The notes below the pieces were generated by a model that saw only the letters and a list, made by a program, of their open reading frames with translations, searched no databases and had not been told where the DNA came from. This document shows positions 8,719 through 16,927 of a stretch of DNA of 64,000 nucleotides, piece by piece; positions within the stretch are counted from its first letter, which is position 1, and each line of letters starts with the position of its first letter. The position numbers were made by a program, and so were the translations under genes. Location of the stretch: positions 496,001 to 560,000 of the forward strand of contig NZ_NJER01000003.1 in assembly GCF_002753895.1 (NCBI RefSeq), read 5' to 3'. This DNA is from Halobacteriovorax sp. JY17. GTDB lineage: Bacteria; Bdellovibrionota; Bacteriovoracia; Bacteriovoracales; Bacteriovoracaceae.

Positions 8719-10218
8719 CTAATAATATGACTTCGGATTAATTTCATACTTCTCTATTTTCCTAAGAAGTGTCTTCTTAGGAATATTTGCTTTTAGAGCA
8801 GTTTGATTAATCTTACCCTTATTCATCTTAAGAGCATGGATGATAAATTCCTTTTCAAAGAGATCTTTTGCTACTTGAAAGTCTAATTTAATCTCATTAT
8901 CTTCCGTAACTGTTGCAAAAGTAAATTGATATCTCCCAACTTCTGAGTCTTCGACAACATTATCAACAACAGAATCTTGGATACCTTTAAAGTCAATTTG
9001 AACACTAGACTCATCAGAGTTATCTTCTGGTCTATCTACAATATTTGCACTCTTCTTAACCGGTTCAGGTAGAGATGAAATATTTATTTGCTCAGATGAT
9101 TCAATTATAAAAGCATGTTCAATAACATTTCTAAGTTCCCTAATATTTCCCGGCCATGAGTAGTTTTTTAAAACTTCCTGTGCCTCTGGAACACATCCTT
9201 TCATTTCAAGATTGTGAATACCATTAAAATATTTAACGTAGTAATCAATTAGAAATGGAATATCTGACTTTCTTTCTCTAAGCGGTGGTAGATATACAGG
9301 AAGAACATTTAATCTATAGAATAAATCTTCTCTAAACGTTCCTTCCTTAATCATTTCTTCAAAAGGCTTATGTGAAGCTGCAATCACTCTTACATCACAC
9401 TTAATATCTCTATTTGAACCTACAGGAGTAAATGACTTCTCCTGAAGAACTCTCAATAATTTCACCTGCATCGTAGAAGAGATATCTCCAATCTCATCTA
9501 AAAAAATTGTTCCACCATCTGCGTATTGGAACTTACCTATCTTTCTCTCACTCGCCCCAGTAAAAGCACCCTTCTCATGACCGAAGAGCTCTGACTCAAT
9601 TAAGTTGTCTGGAATAGCTGCGAGGTTAATCGTTACAAAGCGGTCATCTTTAAGTGGACCGTTAAAGTGAATAGCTTTTGCTACAAGCTCTTTACCTGTA
9701 CCTGACTCACCTCTAATTAAAACTGGAGTATTAACTTGCGCTAACTTTGAAATAACTCCAAAGACTTTTTGCATAACATCTGATTCACCAACAAATTTAT
9801 CATCTCCTCTTCCAAGAGATAATGACGGTGCAGAAAATATAGATGTTTCAACTAAGCTTCTTGCTTTTAGTGCTCGTTTAATTAAAGCAACTAAGTTTTC
9901 AGAGGAGATTGGCTTTTCAAGATAATTATAAGCGCCTTCTTTAACCGCCTTAACGGCATCGCCAACATTTGAATAAGCAGTAAGAATTAAAACAATAATG
10001 GAAGGATCATACTTCTTAATTTCTGTTAGTGCTTCAATACCACTCATCTCTGGCATATTGACGTCCATAACAACGAGATCATACTTTTCTTTATAGACAC
10101 AACTTAAAGCCTGCTTACCATTGTCGGCAGTATCAACTTTAAAGTGATGAAACTCTAGAGCTTGTTTAACAGAGTCCTGTAAAACCTTATCATCATCTAC
10201 AACAAGTACCTTGTGCAT
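8719..10218 (-). CDS. NtrC-family sigma54-dependent response regulator
   Basis: A 499-residue bacterial enhancer-binding protein with three parts. The receiver domain has phospho-acceptor D52 (VVMDVNMPEMSG) and the conserved lysine in LEKP. The AAA+ domain has Walker A GESGTGKE (170-177), the sigma54-contact loop GAFTGA (217-222) and Walker B TIFLDEIGD. The C-terminal Fis-type helix-turn-helix is at about 455-495. The intact GAFTGA loop means it should activate sigma54 promoters when phosphorylated. The kinase gene lies 15 bases upstream in the same operon, so it is the likely partner. A candidate target is the sigma54 promoter at 26871-26887 (inference). Confidence 0.95.
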   Translation of the reverse strand: MHKVLVVDDDKVLQDSVKQALEFHHFKVDTADNGKQALSCVYKEKYDLVVMDVNMPEMSGIEALTEIKKYDPSIIVLILTAYSNVGDAVKAVKEGAYNYLEKPISSENLVALIKRALKARSLVETSIFSAPSLSLGRGDDKFVGESDVMQKVFGVISKLAQVNTPVLIRGESGTGKELVAKAIHFNGPLKDDRFVTINLAAIPDNLIESELFGHEKGAFTGASERKIGKFQYADGGTIFLDEIGDISSTMQVKLLRVLQEKSFTPVGSNRDIKCDVRVIAASHKPFEEMIKEGTFREDLFYRLNVLPVYLPPLRERKSDIPFLIDYYVKYFNGIHNLEMKGCVPEAQEVLKNYSWPGNIRELRNVIEHAFIIESSEQINISSLPEPVKKSANIVDRPEDNSDESSVQIDFKGIQDSVVDNVVEDSEVGRYQFTFATVTEDNEIKLDFQVAKDLFEKEFIIHALKMNKGKINQTALKANIPKKTLLRKIEKYEINPKSYY

Positions 10219-10233
10219 ATCTCTTCCTTTTGT

Positions 10234-12126
10234 TTACTTATTCTTTAATTTAATTTTAAACGTTGTCCCATTACCAACAACTGAGTTTGCTTCAATCGTT
10301 CCGCCATGTAACTCTACAAAGTATTTTACCAGATATAGTCCAAGACCGGTTCCTTTAATTGAGTGACTTGCATCATTTTTAACCCGATAAAACTTCTCAA
10401 ATATATATTCCAGATCTTCTAGAGGAATTCCTACTCCATTATCTGAAATTGTGATGTAAACCCATTGCTCATCATCCCACGTTTTTACGACAACCTCAGA
10501 ACCCTCTCCGGAATACTTTATTGCATTTTCAACCAAATTTGCAAAAACTCTCTTCATAAGGTTTATATCAAATTCAATTGGATAAAGTGGAGCTAATTCT
10601 TGAACAACTGTTACATCTTTAAGGGATGCTTCATATTGCAAACTCTCAACAGTATTCTCTACAATAGAGTTTATATCTTTCGATTGCATATTCAACGATA
10701 TATTTCTTGATTCAACCTTTGTTAAATCTAAAATTGAAGAGATGAATTTATTTAACTCTTTTGTTGCATCAATTATTGACTGAAGCCCACTTGAAAGTTC
10801 AACATTTCCTGTATTCTTATGCTTCATCACATCGGCCATGCCAGCAATTTTAGCAACTGGCGTTTTCAAGTCATGACTCATTAAAGAAATGAAGTTTTGC
10901 TTTAAGTTTTCAACCTTCTTTAAGAGTTTTGTCTCTTCTTGTATAGCATATCTTCTTTGGTATTCTCCAATTGCTCGAAAAGGAACCCAAATGTAGTAGA
11001 CAACAAATACTGTTAGAACAATATGTGTTATATAGAGCCAAAGCCCCAGCATTGAGAAGAGCAAGTACGCCAAGAGAATAACTCCGAACATAAGAGCAAG
11101 AGTCATGGCGAGACCTGTCGTCGGCCTCATTCTTGAAATGATTATTGAAAGAAATAGTGCAATTAAAATGGCCAAAACATTTGAAACATCTCTAGGTATT
11201 TGAAGAATTGTTTTATTTTGAACAAACGCCTGAATGATTTCTGCATGAATAGCGAGTTTTGAAGAAATATATTCTTCTCTATTAAAAGGTGTCAAAATCG
11301 TATCATTCGTATTTGAGATGTAGCTAGGACCAACGAGAACAGTTTTATTTTCAAAGAAACCTTTCGGAAAGTTTCCAACGAGAACTCTATGAAAAGGTAT
11401 TTTCTTTATTTTTCCTTTTGTAGAAACTGGATTCGTGAAGTATCTAAAAAGCGCAAAAGTAGCATCTGCTTCTTGGAGATAGTAAGCTCCTTGAATCGAA
11501 GTTGCATCAAGCCTTTCCATTCCCAGCTTCTCTCTACTTGTATTTGCCATCCATAAATGAAAAGACTCTTCCCCTGATATATTTATGAGCGCTCTACGAG
11601 AAATATCATCTTTTGCAAATGTTGCATTATCCTTATTTAGAACGGCCAGAGAGTAACCTAGCTCTCGAAGATCTCTTGGAGGTAAGTGCTCATCCCAATT
11701 ATCCATATTAGTTCCAAAGCGAAAGACACCTCCTGCTTTGGTATAGTTCTTAGTAAGAAGTTTGAATTTATCTAAAGCCTGCTTTTCTCTTGAGGAATCA
11801 GGCTCTAGTAATCCCACTAAGTAGCCTACCGCTCCAGGATTATCACTTAGTAGTCTTTCAATTAAAATTTCATGTGAAGCATAAGTATAGGGAAAGCTCT
11901 CTCCAAGAAATTGATCACTCTCTTCATCCATAGTAATAAGAACCACTTCATCTTTGAATGAGATACCCGCATCATACTTAATTCTTAAGTCATAGAAAAT
12001 TGATTCAAGTGAAGCAAATGAGTACTGGAAGAGTACCACTATAAAGATAACAGTGAAGACTAACGGATAGAGTCTTGATGTATCTATTTTCTTTAAATAG
12101 CTTAAAATTATCTTTAATTGTTTCAA
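10234..12126 (-). CDS. CHASE2-domain membrane sensor histidine kinase
   Basis: A 630-residue sensor. A membrane segment at about 20-40 is followed by a large extracytoplasmic CHASE2-type domain (about 45-310), three membrane segments (about 315-382), a short coiled linker, the HisKA dimerisation domain with phospho-acceptor H418 (SLMSHDLKTPV) and a HATPase domain with DNGVGI and GTGLGLYLVK. This is the normal CHASE2 kinase layout; the ligand is unknown. The first codon is TTG and no clear ribosome-binding site precedes it, so the start is less certain than the rest. The downstream NtrC-type regulator is the expected phospho-partner. Confidence 0.9.
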   Translation of the reverse strand: MKQLKIILSYLKKIDTSRLYPLVFTVIFIVVLFQYSFASLESIFYDLRIKYDAGISFKDEVVLITMDEESDQFLGESFPYTYASHEILIERLLSDNPGAVGYLVGLLEPDSSREKQALDKFKLLTKNYTKAGGVFRFGTNMDNWDEHLPPRDLRELGYSLAVLNKDNATFAKDDISRRALINISGEESFHLWMANTSREKLGMERLDATSIQGAYYLQEADATFALFRYFTNPVSTKGKIKKIPFHRVLVGNFPKGFFENKTVLVGPSYISNTNDTILTPFNREEYISSKLAIHAEIIQAFVQNKTILQIPRDVSNVLAILIALFLSIIISRMRPTTGLAMTLALMFGVILLAYLLFSMLGLWLYITHIVLTVFVVYYIWVPFRAIGEYQRRYAIQEETKLLKKVENLKQNFISLMSHDLKTPVAKIAGMADVMKHKNTGNVELSSGLQSIIDATKELNKFISSILDLTKVESRNISLNMQSKDINSIVENTVESLQYEASLKDVTVVQELAPLYPIEFDINLMKRVFANLVENAIKYSGEGSEVVVKTWDDEQWVYITISDNGVGIPLEDLEYIFEKFYRVKNDASHSIKGTGLGLYLVKYFVELHGGTIEANSVVGNGTTFKIKLKNK

Positions 12127-12150
12127 ATAATGACCAAAGTTACCAATTTA

Positions 12151-12984
12151 TTAAACTGAATGTTTTTCTCTTAGATAATATGATAACTTCTCTTTTCCTT
12201 CTTGGTGAGTGAGGGAAATTGTTTCAGTACAAATTTGAAATAGGTACGACCTTTTTTCTACAGTATTACCGTTAATCTTAAATAAGCTCGCTTCAAGCTC
12301 ATGTTTAAAATCAAATCTCAAGAGAAAGTCTGCTATAAGCTTTTCTTCTATCTCTTTCGAATTCAGAACATAATTCTTAAGTAGAATAAATGGCATCAGT
12401 AAATACTTAATAAGTGCAGAGAGTGCCTCTAATCTATACTTCTCTAAAATATTTGAGAAAATTAGTGGACTTAAAATTATTGTAAACAAGACTAAGTAGA
12501 TGGATATCTTTCTTGCGACCTTTCTCTTTATTTTAAAACACGCCAAACTCAGTAGGGCCTCTAACTCTTTGTCACTTAAACTAGTCAACGTTTCTGGATT
12601 AACAATTATGACAGGATTTGAAAAAGCATTATCTATAATATGCCAACCACGAACTCTTCTTGATGTATAAAGGTTCACCCTTGATATAGAAAATTTAAGT
12701 CGAATATTAGAAAGCATATAAGAAATTCTATTTTGATTTACAACTAACTTCGCTCTCATATAGCCCAATAAAAGACGATCACCAAAAATAAAGGCCAGAA
12801 GAATCCATAGACTTAATATGGAGGACGCATAGATTTCACCAAAACTTGGAAGTAAGATGAATCCTATCGCACTTGTAACGGAATAGAAGAATAATAGAAA
12901 ACCAAATAAAAACAACATATTACATATCAAACAAAGAAGGTTGATCCTTACTTTATTACACCTTTTATATGAAATTATAGACAA
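12151..12984 (-). CDS. Degenerate M48 (HtpX-like) membrane pseudoprotease
   Basis: A 277-residue membrane protein. Two membrane segments lie at about 15-45 and 52-75 and two more at about 160-205. Residues 119-151 follow the M48 pattern: NAF, an NPVIIVNPETLTSLSDKELEALL stretch, then SLACFK exactly where AHELGH should stand. Both zinc-binding histidines and the catalytic Glu are replaced (L147, A148, K151), and the third-ligand region keeps only IAD (217-219). It is therefore probably an inactive M48 relative used for binding or regulation. The start is TTG with no clear ribosome-binding site. It is the first gene of the operon with the CHASE2 kinase. The homology is recognised by eye. Confidence 0.6.
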   Translation of the reverse strand: MSIISYKRCNKVRINLLCLICNMLFLFGFLLFFYSVTSAIGFILLPSFGEIYASSILSLWILLAFIFGDRLLLGYMRAKLVVNQNRISYMLSNIRLKFSISRVNLYTSRRVRGWHIIDNAFSNPVIIVNPETLTSLSDKELEALLSLACFKIKRKVARKISIYLVLFTIILSPLIFSNILEKYRLEALSALIKYLLMPFILLKNYVLNSKEIEEKLIADFLLRFDFKHELEASLFKINGNTVEKRSYLFQICTETISLTHQEGKEKLSYYLREKHSV

Positions 12985-13152
12985 GAATTTGTAATAGGGA
13001 TATAACTCAACTCGTCATAACCAAAAGGAAACCCCGACCGATGATAACACACTGTTATTAAAGAGGTTTTCTCGGCGCGTCTACTACCCGACGCAATATT
13101 GTGATATGACACTTTTTAGTAAAAATATTTAATAAACGTACACGGGAGATAT

Positions 13153-13989
13153 ATGCAAGCAAATAAGCTATTGTTCGGTACTGCGGGTGTTCCAAATAGT
13201 ACACAGAAGAAGAATAACCCAATCGAAGGCGTAAAACAAATCCATGCTCTTGGTTTAGACTGCATGCAATTAGAGTTTGCTCACGGTGTAAGAATGAAGG
13301 AAGAAGTTTCTTCAGCTCTTAGAAAAGTTTCTTATGAACTAGGTGTTCCTCTAACTTCTCACGGACCTTACTACATCAACCTCAACGCTAGAGAACAAGA
13401 TAAAATTGACTCTTCTGTTGAAAGAATTATTCAGACAGCGAAAATCTCTGATCTTTGTGGTGCGGAGTCTATGACTTTTCACGCCGCCTTCTACATGAAG
13501 GATTCTCCGTTTGATGTATTCGACCTTGTTGAAAAAAGTATGAACGTTATTGAAGAAAGACTAAGTAGACTTGATATTGAAATTGAACTTCGTCCAGAAT
13601 TAACAGGAAAGACGAGTCAATTTGGATCGCTTGATGAGCTTATTACTTTAACTAAGAATGTTTCTTCATGTGCTCCATGTATGGACTTTTCTCACCTTTA
13701 TGCAAGAACTGGAAAGTATAATACTGAAGAAGAATTCAAAGAAGTTCTAACAAGAATTAAAGACGAGATTGGTGAATCCTCTCTTTCAAATATGCATATT
13801 CATATTTCAGGAATCAGCTCTAACTCAAAGGGTGACTTAAAGCACCTTAACCTTGCAAAGTCTAAATTCAACTGGCAAGCGTTACTTAAGAGTTTAAAAG
13901 ATTTTAATTGTGGTGGTTATGTTATCTGTAACAGCCCTAATCTTGAAGATGATGCTCTACTGATGAAAGAATTTTATAATACATTATAA
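13153..13989 (+). CDS. Endonuclease IV-like TIM-barrel protein
   Basis: A 278-residue AP-endonuclease-family-2 type barrel. Most metal positions of endonuclease IV can be matched: H70 (SHGPYYINL), H110 (FHAAF), E149, D178 and H181 (MDFSHLYA), H215 (MHIH) and H231. The site matching E261 of E. coli Nfo is N260 (ICNSP), and the Asp preceding H231 is not conserved. It may be an AP endonuclease of the archaeal-like branch or a sugar isomerase-type relative. GGGAG precedes the ATG. It is a single gene closed by a strong terminator. Confidence 0.75.
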   Translation: MQANKLLFGTAGVPNSTQKKNNPIEGVKQIHALGLDCMQLEFAHGVRMKEEVSSALRKVSYELGVPLTSHGPYYINLNAREQDKIDSSVERIIQTAKISDLCGAESMTFHAAFYMKDSPFDVFDLVEKSMNVIEERLSRLDIEIELRPELTGKTSQFGSLDELITLTKNVSSCAPCMDFSHLYARTGKYNTEEEFKEVLTRIKDEIGESSLSNMHIHISGISSNSKGDLKHLNLAKSKFNWQALLKSLKDFNCGGYVICNSPNLEDDALLMKEFYNTL

Positions 13990-13996
13990 GAAATAA

Positions 13997-14021
13997 GGCC
14001 CTCGCAAGAGGGCTTTTTTTT
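13997..14021 (+). terminator. Rho-independent terminator after the endonuclease IV-like gene
   Basis: GCCCTC, GCAA loop, GAGGGC (13998-14013), then eight T. The T tract runs into the stop codon of the convergent gene. Confidence 0.92.
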
Positions 14022-14526
14022 AAGCTGCTTGCTCTCTCGATTCACAATATTTTCTAAGCCAGTTCAATATCTCTTCACTTTCTTTTGGTAGAAAAATTAA
14101 ATAGCTTTCTCCGTGTCCACAAAAGCAGATTGCCTGATAGTCATAATCAATATCAGATTTGAAAATTTCATCCATTAGAAATTCTTCATTGAAGCTCTCA
14201 AATATTTTATACTGAGGATTATTCATCTCTGAGAAGAGACTTGAAAATTGCCCCCAATTTCTAGGACATGTATAACTCTCTCCCTTTAACTCAAAGTGAA
14301 AGGAAGAAGTGCCTTCAAAGTAATCCATACAGCCAAAGCTAACATTAGAGCGAAGTAGCTTATCCTCTAAAAAGTGATCACTTGAATTGCTCTCAATATT
14401 TGAAATAAATTTTGATTCAAAATAAGCTGAAAGGTTTGTGCTATTTTCTTCTGTCTCATCAACTCCCAAATATGTCTCAGACACAAGTGTAGATAGCAGA
14501 GAATCTTCTTTTAAGTTCGATTTCAT
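14020..14526 (-). CDS. Hypothetical protein, acidic, 168 aa
   Basis: No family was recognised. The product is soluble and acidic, with a serine/glutamate-rich first half and a more ordered second half (YQAICFCGHGESYLIFLP). No signal peptide or membrane segment is visible. Several cysteines (residue 78, the CFCGHG motif) and aromatic residues suggest a folded domain of about 100 residues. It lies downstream of the small lipoprotein gene on the same strand, separated by 73 bases that hold a hairpin. Confidence 0.6.
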   Translation of the reverse strand: MKSNLKEDSLLSTLVSETYLGVDETEENSTNLSAYFESKFISNIESNSSDHFLEDKLLRSNVSFGCMDYFEGTSSFHFELKGESYTCPRNWGQFSSLFSEMNNPQYKIFESFNEEFLMDEIFKSDIDYDYQAICFCGHGESYLIFLPKESEEILNWLRKYCESREQAA

Positions 14527-14568
14527 AGCTATCTTGTCGGGTATTTTGGAGAAGAACTTTAGTGATTT

Positions 14569-14592
14569 GCTCAGGATTCAATGATCCCGAGC
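14569..14592 (-). repeat. Inverted repeat (9-bp stem) in the leader of the 168-aa gene
   Basis: GCTCAGGAT (14569-14577) and ATCCCGAGC (14584-14592) pair with one G:U and a 6-base loop. There is no T run on either side, so it is not a standard terminator. It could attenuate or separate the two minus-strand genes. Confidence 0.35.
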
Positions 14593-14599
14593 ACTTATG

Positions 14600-15043
14600 C
14601 TATTTTGACTCTATATCTAATGCATTTTCTGCGTCTATATAAGTTTTAACATTAGTTACATTTTCTATTTTCCAAGCATTTTCAATTTTGATCATTTCAG
14701 CAATTTTCTTATTATCTACTCTATAGTCTTTAGTACTTTCACCATATTGATCATAGCTTATTAGATAAGTAATAAAGCACTTTGCTTCTGAACAATTGGC
14801 GTGGACAATTTTAAATATTTTCTTCTTATATTTAGATAAATCAGAGAATTTTTCAAATTCCTCTTCCTCCATCGACAGTATAGAATCCTTCATTTGACCA
14901 CTCAAATAATCACCCATCTCATTGCGATCAAGGGAACCACTGAATCTCTCTTTGACAAAGTTGCTCAACGTTTCTTCAGCACCTTTTTCTTTAAAACAAC
15001 CTGAAAGCAATAGAGCTGCGACAATAAATAAAAGCTTACGCAT
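14600..15043 (-). CDS. Small lipoprotein of unknown function
   Basis: A 147-residue protein with a lipoprotein signal peptide: MRKLLFIVAALLLSGC, lipobox LSGC, Cys at residue 16. The mature part is charged and holds no recognised domain; it has one further cysteine pair region (ANCSEAKCF), possibly a disulfide. AAGAGG precedes the ATG and overlaps the end of the upstream PilZ-like gene's region, 11 bases away, so the two are probably co-transcribed. Confidence 0.7.
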   Translation of the reverse strand: MRKLLFIVAALLLSGCFKEKGAEETLSNFVKERFSGSLDRNEMGDYLSGQMKDSILSMEEEEFEKFSDLSKYKKKIFKIVHANCSEAKCFITYLISYDQYGESTKDYRVDNKKIAEMIKIENAWKIENVTNVKTYIDAENALDIESK

Positions 15044-15054
15044 TTTTTAACCTC

Positions 15055-15768
15055 TTAAACATTAATTGGATATATTCCTCTGTCGCTAATTATATCATAG
15101 AAATCAATCCAATTAAGACTAGTAGAATTTTGCTCATTTAATACATAAAGACCAAAGCCATCTTTAGACTGAGTCCCCACCTTCGCTTTAAACTCAAAAG
15201 AAATGGCCTGATAAGACATGGTCACTAAAAGTAGATCATTTACATTTAATTCAAAATCGTTGGTTGAAAGAAAGAAGCTTTCTCTTGACCAATTCTGAAT
15301 AATTCCCCTAACTTCTTTTCCACTTCCATCTGTCAGAATCGTACAGACCTTTTGAAGACCGGAATTTCTTAAATTTCGACTATCAAAATTAGGATTATAA
15401 ACAGACTCTTCAAGCTCTAACTTCCAGATCATAATAAAGAAGAAAGATGCAAAGGTATAAAAGAGGAAATAGAAGAGTATTGTTTTATCAAACGACTCAA
15501 AAAATTGATAAAAACAGATAAGACTTATCAACATTGAGGTGAAAATAATTTGAAAATACGATATTTTTTTAACAAAGAATATTGAAACACAATTTATAAA
15601 TAATAAAGAAACAAGAAGTATATAGTCTAATCCCAAGTCATATAGCCTATCAACATTTAGAGCTGAGTGACCAGTCTTTAGCGAGAAAACAACGTGAAGG
15701 AAAATGAAAGAAAAGACCTGAAAAAGGATTAAGTTAAAAACATTTGATGTTCGCTTTAAGATTCTCAT
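15055..15768 (-). CDS. Four-helix membrane protein with C-terminal degenerate PilZ-like domain
   Basis: A 237-residue protein. Four membrane segments occupy about residues 10-115. The soluble C-terminus (about 130-237) has the spacing of a PilZ domain: a basic RNLRNS start, a strand, then NWSRESFFLS in place of the usual (D/N)xSxxG motif, and a GFGLYVL strand. The last Gly of the c-di-GMP motif is Ser and the RxxxR is imperfect, so nucleotide binding is uncertain. It heads a pair with the small lipoprotein 11 bases downstream. Confidence 0.55.
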   Translation of the reverse strand: MRILKRTSNVFNLILFQVFSFIFLHVVFSLKTGHSALNVDRLYDLGLDYILLVSLLFINCVSIFFVKKISYFQIIFTSMLISLICFYQFFESFDKTILFYFLFYTFASFFFIMIWKLELEESVYNPNFDSRNLRNSGLQKVCTILTDGSGKEVRGIIQNWSRESFFLSTNDFELNVNDLLLVTMSYQAISFEFKAKVGTQSKDGFGLYVLNEQNSTSLNWIDFYDIISDRGIYPINV

Positions 15769-15817
15769 TCGCTACCCGGTAATATTTGCTAATTACTTAA
15801 ATCCTTAGTTTCAAGGC

Positions 15818-15823
15818 TATAAT
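15818..15823 (+). promoter_or_regulatory. -10 hexamer TATAAT close to the ferredoxin start
   Basis: A perfect TATAAT ends 7 bases before the ATG at 15831, so transcription would start at or one base before the ATG. No good -35 lies at 16-18 bases. The only AAGG is 14 bases from the ATG, too far to act as a normal ribosome-binding site. Confidence 0.45.
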
Positions 15824-15830
15824 AAATCTC

Positions 15831-16022
15831 ATGAAACCTGAACTTGAAATAAATAATAGGTGCATTTCCTGTGATAATTGTAGGCTGATATGTCCGGAAA
15901 AGGCCATTATAAAGTTTAAGGATACATATGCTATCGATACATGGTCCTGTACTCTCTGCTCCATTTGCATTGAGGTTTGTCCTGTAGATTGCATTAAAAT
16001 TGTTGATAAAGTTAATGACTAA
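15831..16022 (+). CDS. Small 2[4Fe-4S] bacterial-type ferredoxin
   Basis: A 63-residue protein containing two CxxCxxCxxxCP motifs, C11/C14/C17/C21 and C40/C43/C46/C50, and little else. This is the classic clostridial-type dicluster ferredoxin, a low-potential electron carrier. It overlaps the 3' end of convergent murU by 4 bases. No dedicated redox enzyme is adjacent; the ETF/acyl-CoA dehydrogenase genes are 5 kb away. Confidence 0.9.
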   Translation: MKPELEINNRCISCDNCRLICPEKAIIKFKDTYAIDTWSCTLCSICIEVCPVDCIKIVDKVND

Positions 16023-16927
16023 ACTTTTGAGACTTCTCCGTCATAGATTACTGCTATAGAATTACCAGTATCCTTATTCACTCCCCTTATAATAATATTG
16101 CCTGTTCCATTGTCCATACTCTCATTATTTAAGTTTATGCTGAACTCACTCCCCTTAGAGTTATAGCAATTTAAATCTTGAATTTTTTCTTGCTCAAAAG
16201 ATTTATTTTTTATGATAAAGCTTTTAAAAAGAGTTTCTTTATTCAATAAAGCCTTTCTCATCGAGTTAATATAACGCTCAGTTGTTCCAAAGTCCCAGTA
16301 CTCAAATTCATTGGGTTTGAAAACAGCAACCTCTTTCTTTCTAAAGTCTGCCACGCTTTCGAAGAATTTACTTTTTCCCTCACATGGAGCTAACTTTGAT
16401 AGATTGATTATACTTACTCCACTATACGTGTAATAAGAATCTGTAGGCGAGGGTCGCTCTATTGATTTTAACAACCCTTCTTCTACTACTAACTCATTAT
16501 ATTCGGATCCTGCTTTAACTTTTAATCCCATTAAGGTTGCTACAAAGCTTAGGCTCTTTTCTTTAAACTCTGCAAAGGCGTCTTTATTAACGAGAAGAAA
16601 CTGATCTCCATTTAAAATAAGAACTCTTCCTTTATAATTTAAAACTTTCGCAAGATTATGAATAGCACCGCCTATGTCCAGCAAGGATTCTTCATAGAGA
16701 ACTTCAATATTTAATTTCTTTTTAAGAATATAATTTTGAATTTTTTCTGCTTGAAAATGAGTATTTAGATAAATCTTTTTAACTCCACACTCTATCGCAT
16801 AGTCAACTTGAAGCTCTAATAGAGTCTTTTCAAAAACTGGCCAAAGAAGCTTTGGAAGAGCTTCTCCCACCGCCCCCATTCTTGTCCCAAGACCTGCTCC
16901 TAAAATATAGGCAATCTCAAGACTCAT
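16019..16927 (-). CDS. murU: MurU-like MurNAc-1-phosphate uridylyltransferase with C-terminal extension
   Basis: A 302-residue nucleotidyltransferase. The N-terminal 225 residues match the sugar-1-phosphate nucleotidyltransferase fold: GAGLGTRMG at 10-18 with LPKLLWPV after it, LLDIGGAIHN, and the metal-binding LNGDQF. In MurU this makes UDP-MurNAc from MurNAc-1-phosphate, bypassing de novo synthesis. About 75 extra residues at the end (from KSFIIKNKSF) have no recognised domain. It overlaps amgK by 11 bases, which strongly supports the MurU assignment over other NTP transferases. Confidence 0.85.
   Translation of the reverse strand: MSLEIAYILGAGLGTRMGAVGEALPKLLWPVFEKTLLELQVDYAIECGVKKIYLNTHFQAEKIQNYILKKKLNIEVLYEESLLDIGGAIHNLAKVLNYKGRVLILNGDQFLLVNKDAFAEFKEKSLSFVATLMGLKVKAGSEYNELVVEEGLLKSIERPSPTDSYYTYSGVSIINLSKLAPCEGKSKFFESVADFRKKEVAVFKPNEFEYWDFGTTERYINSMRKALLNKETLFKSFIIKNKSFEQEKIQDLNCYNSKGSEFSINLNNESMDNGTGNIIIRGVNKDTGNSIAVIYDGEVSKV

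Noticed and set aside
13018-13044. Sigma28-like sequence TAAC-N15-ACCGATGA upstream of the endonuclease IV-like gene
   Set aside because: Three of 12 positions deviate from TAAA-N15-GCCGATAA and no flagellar gene is near; chance is likely.
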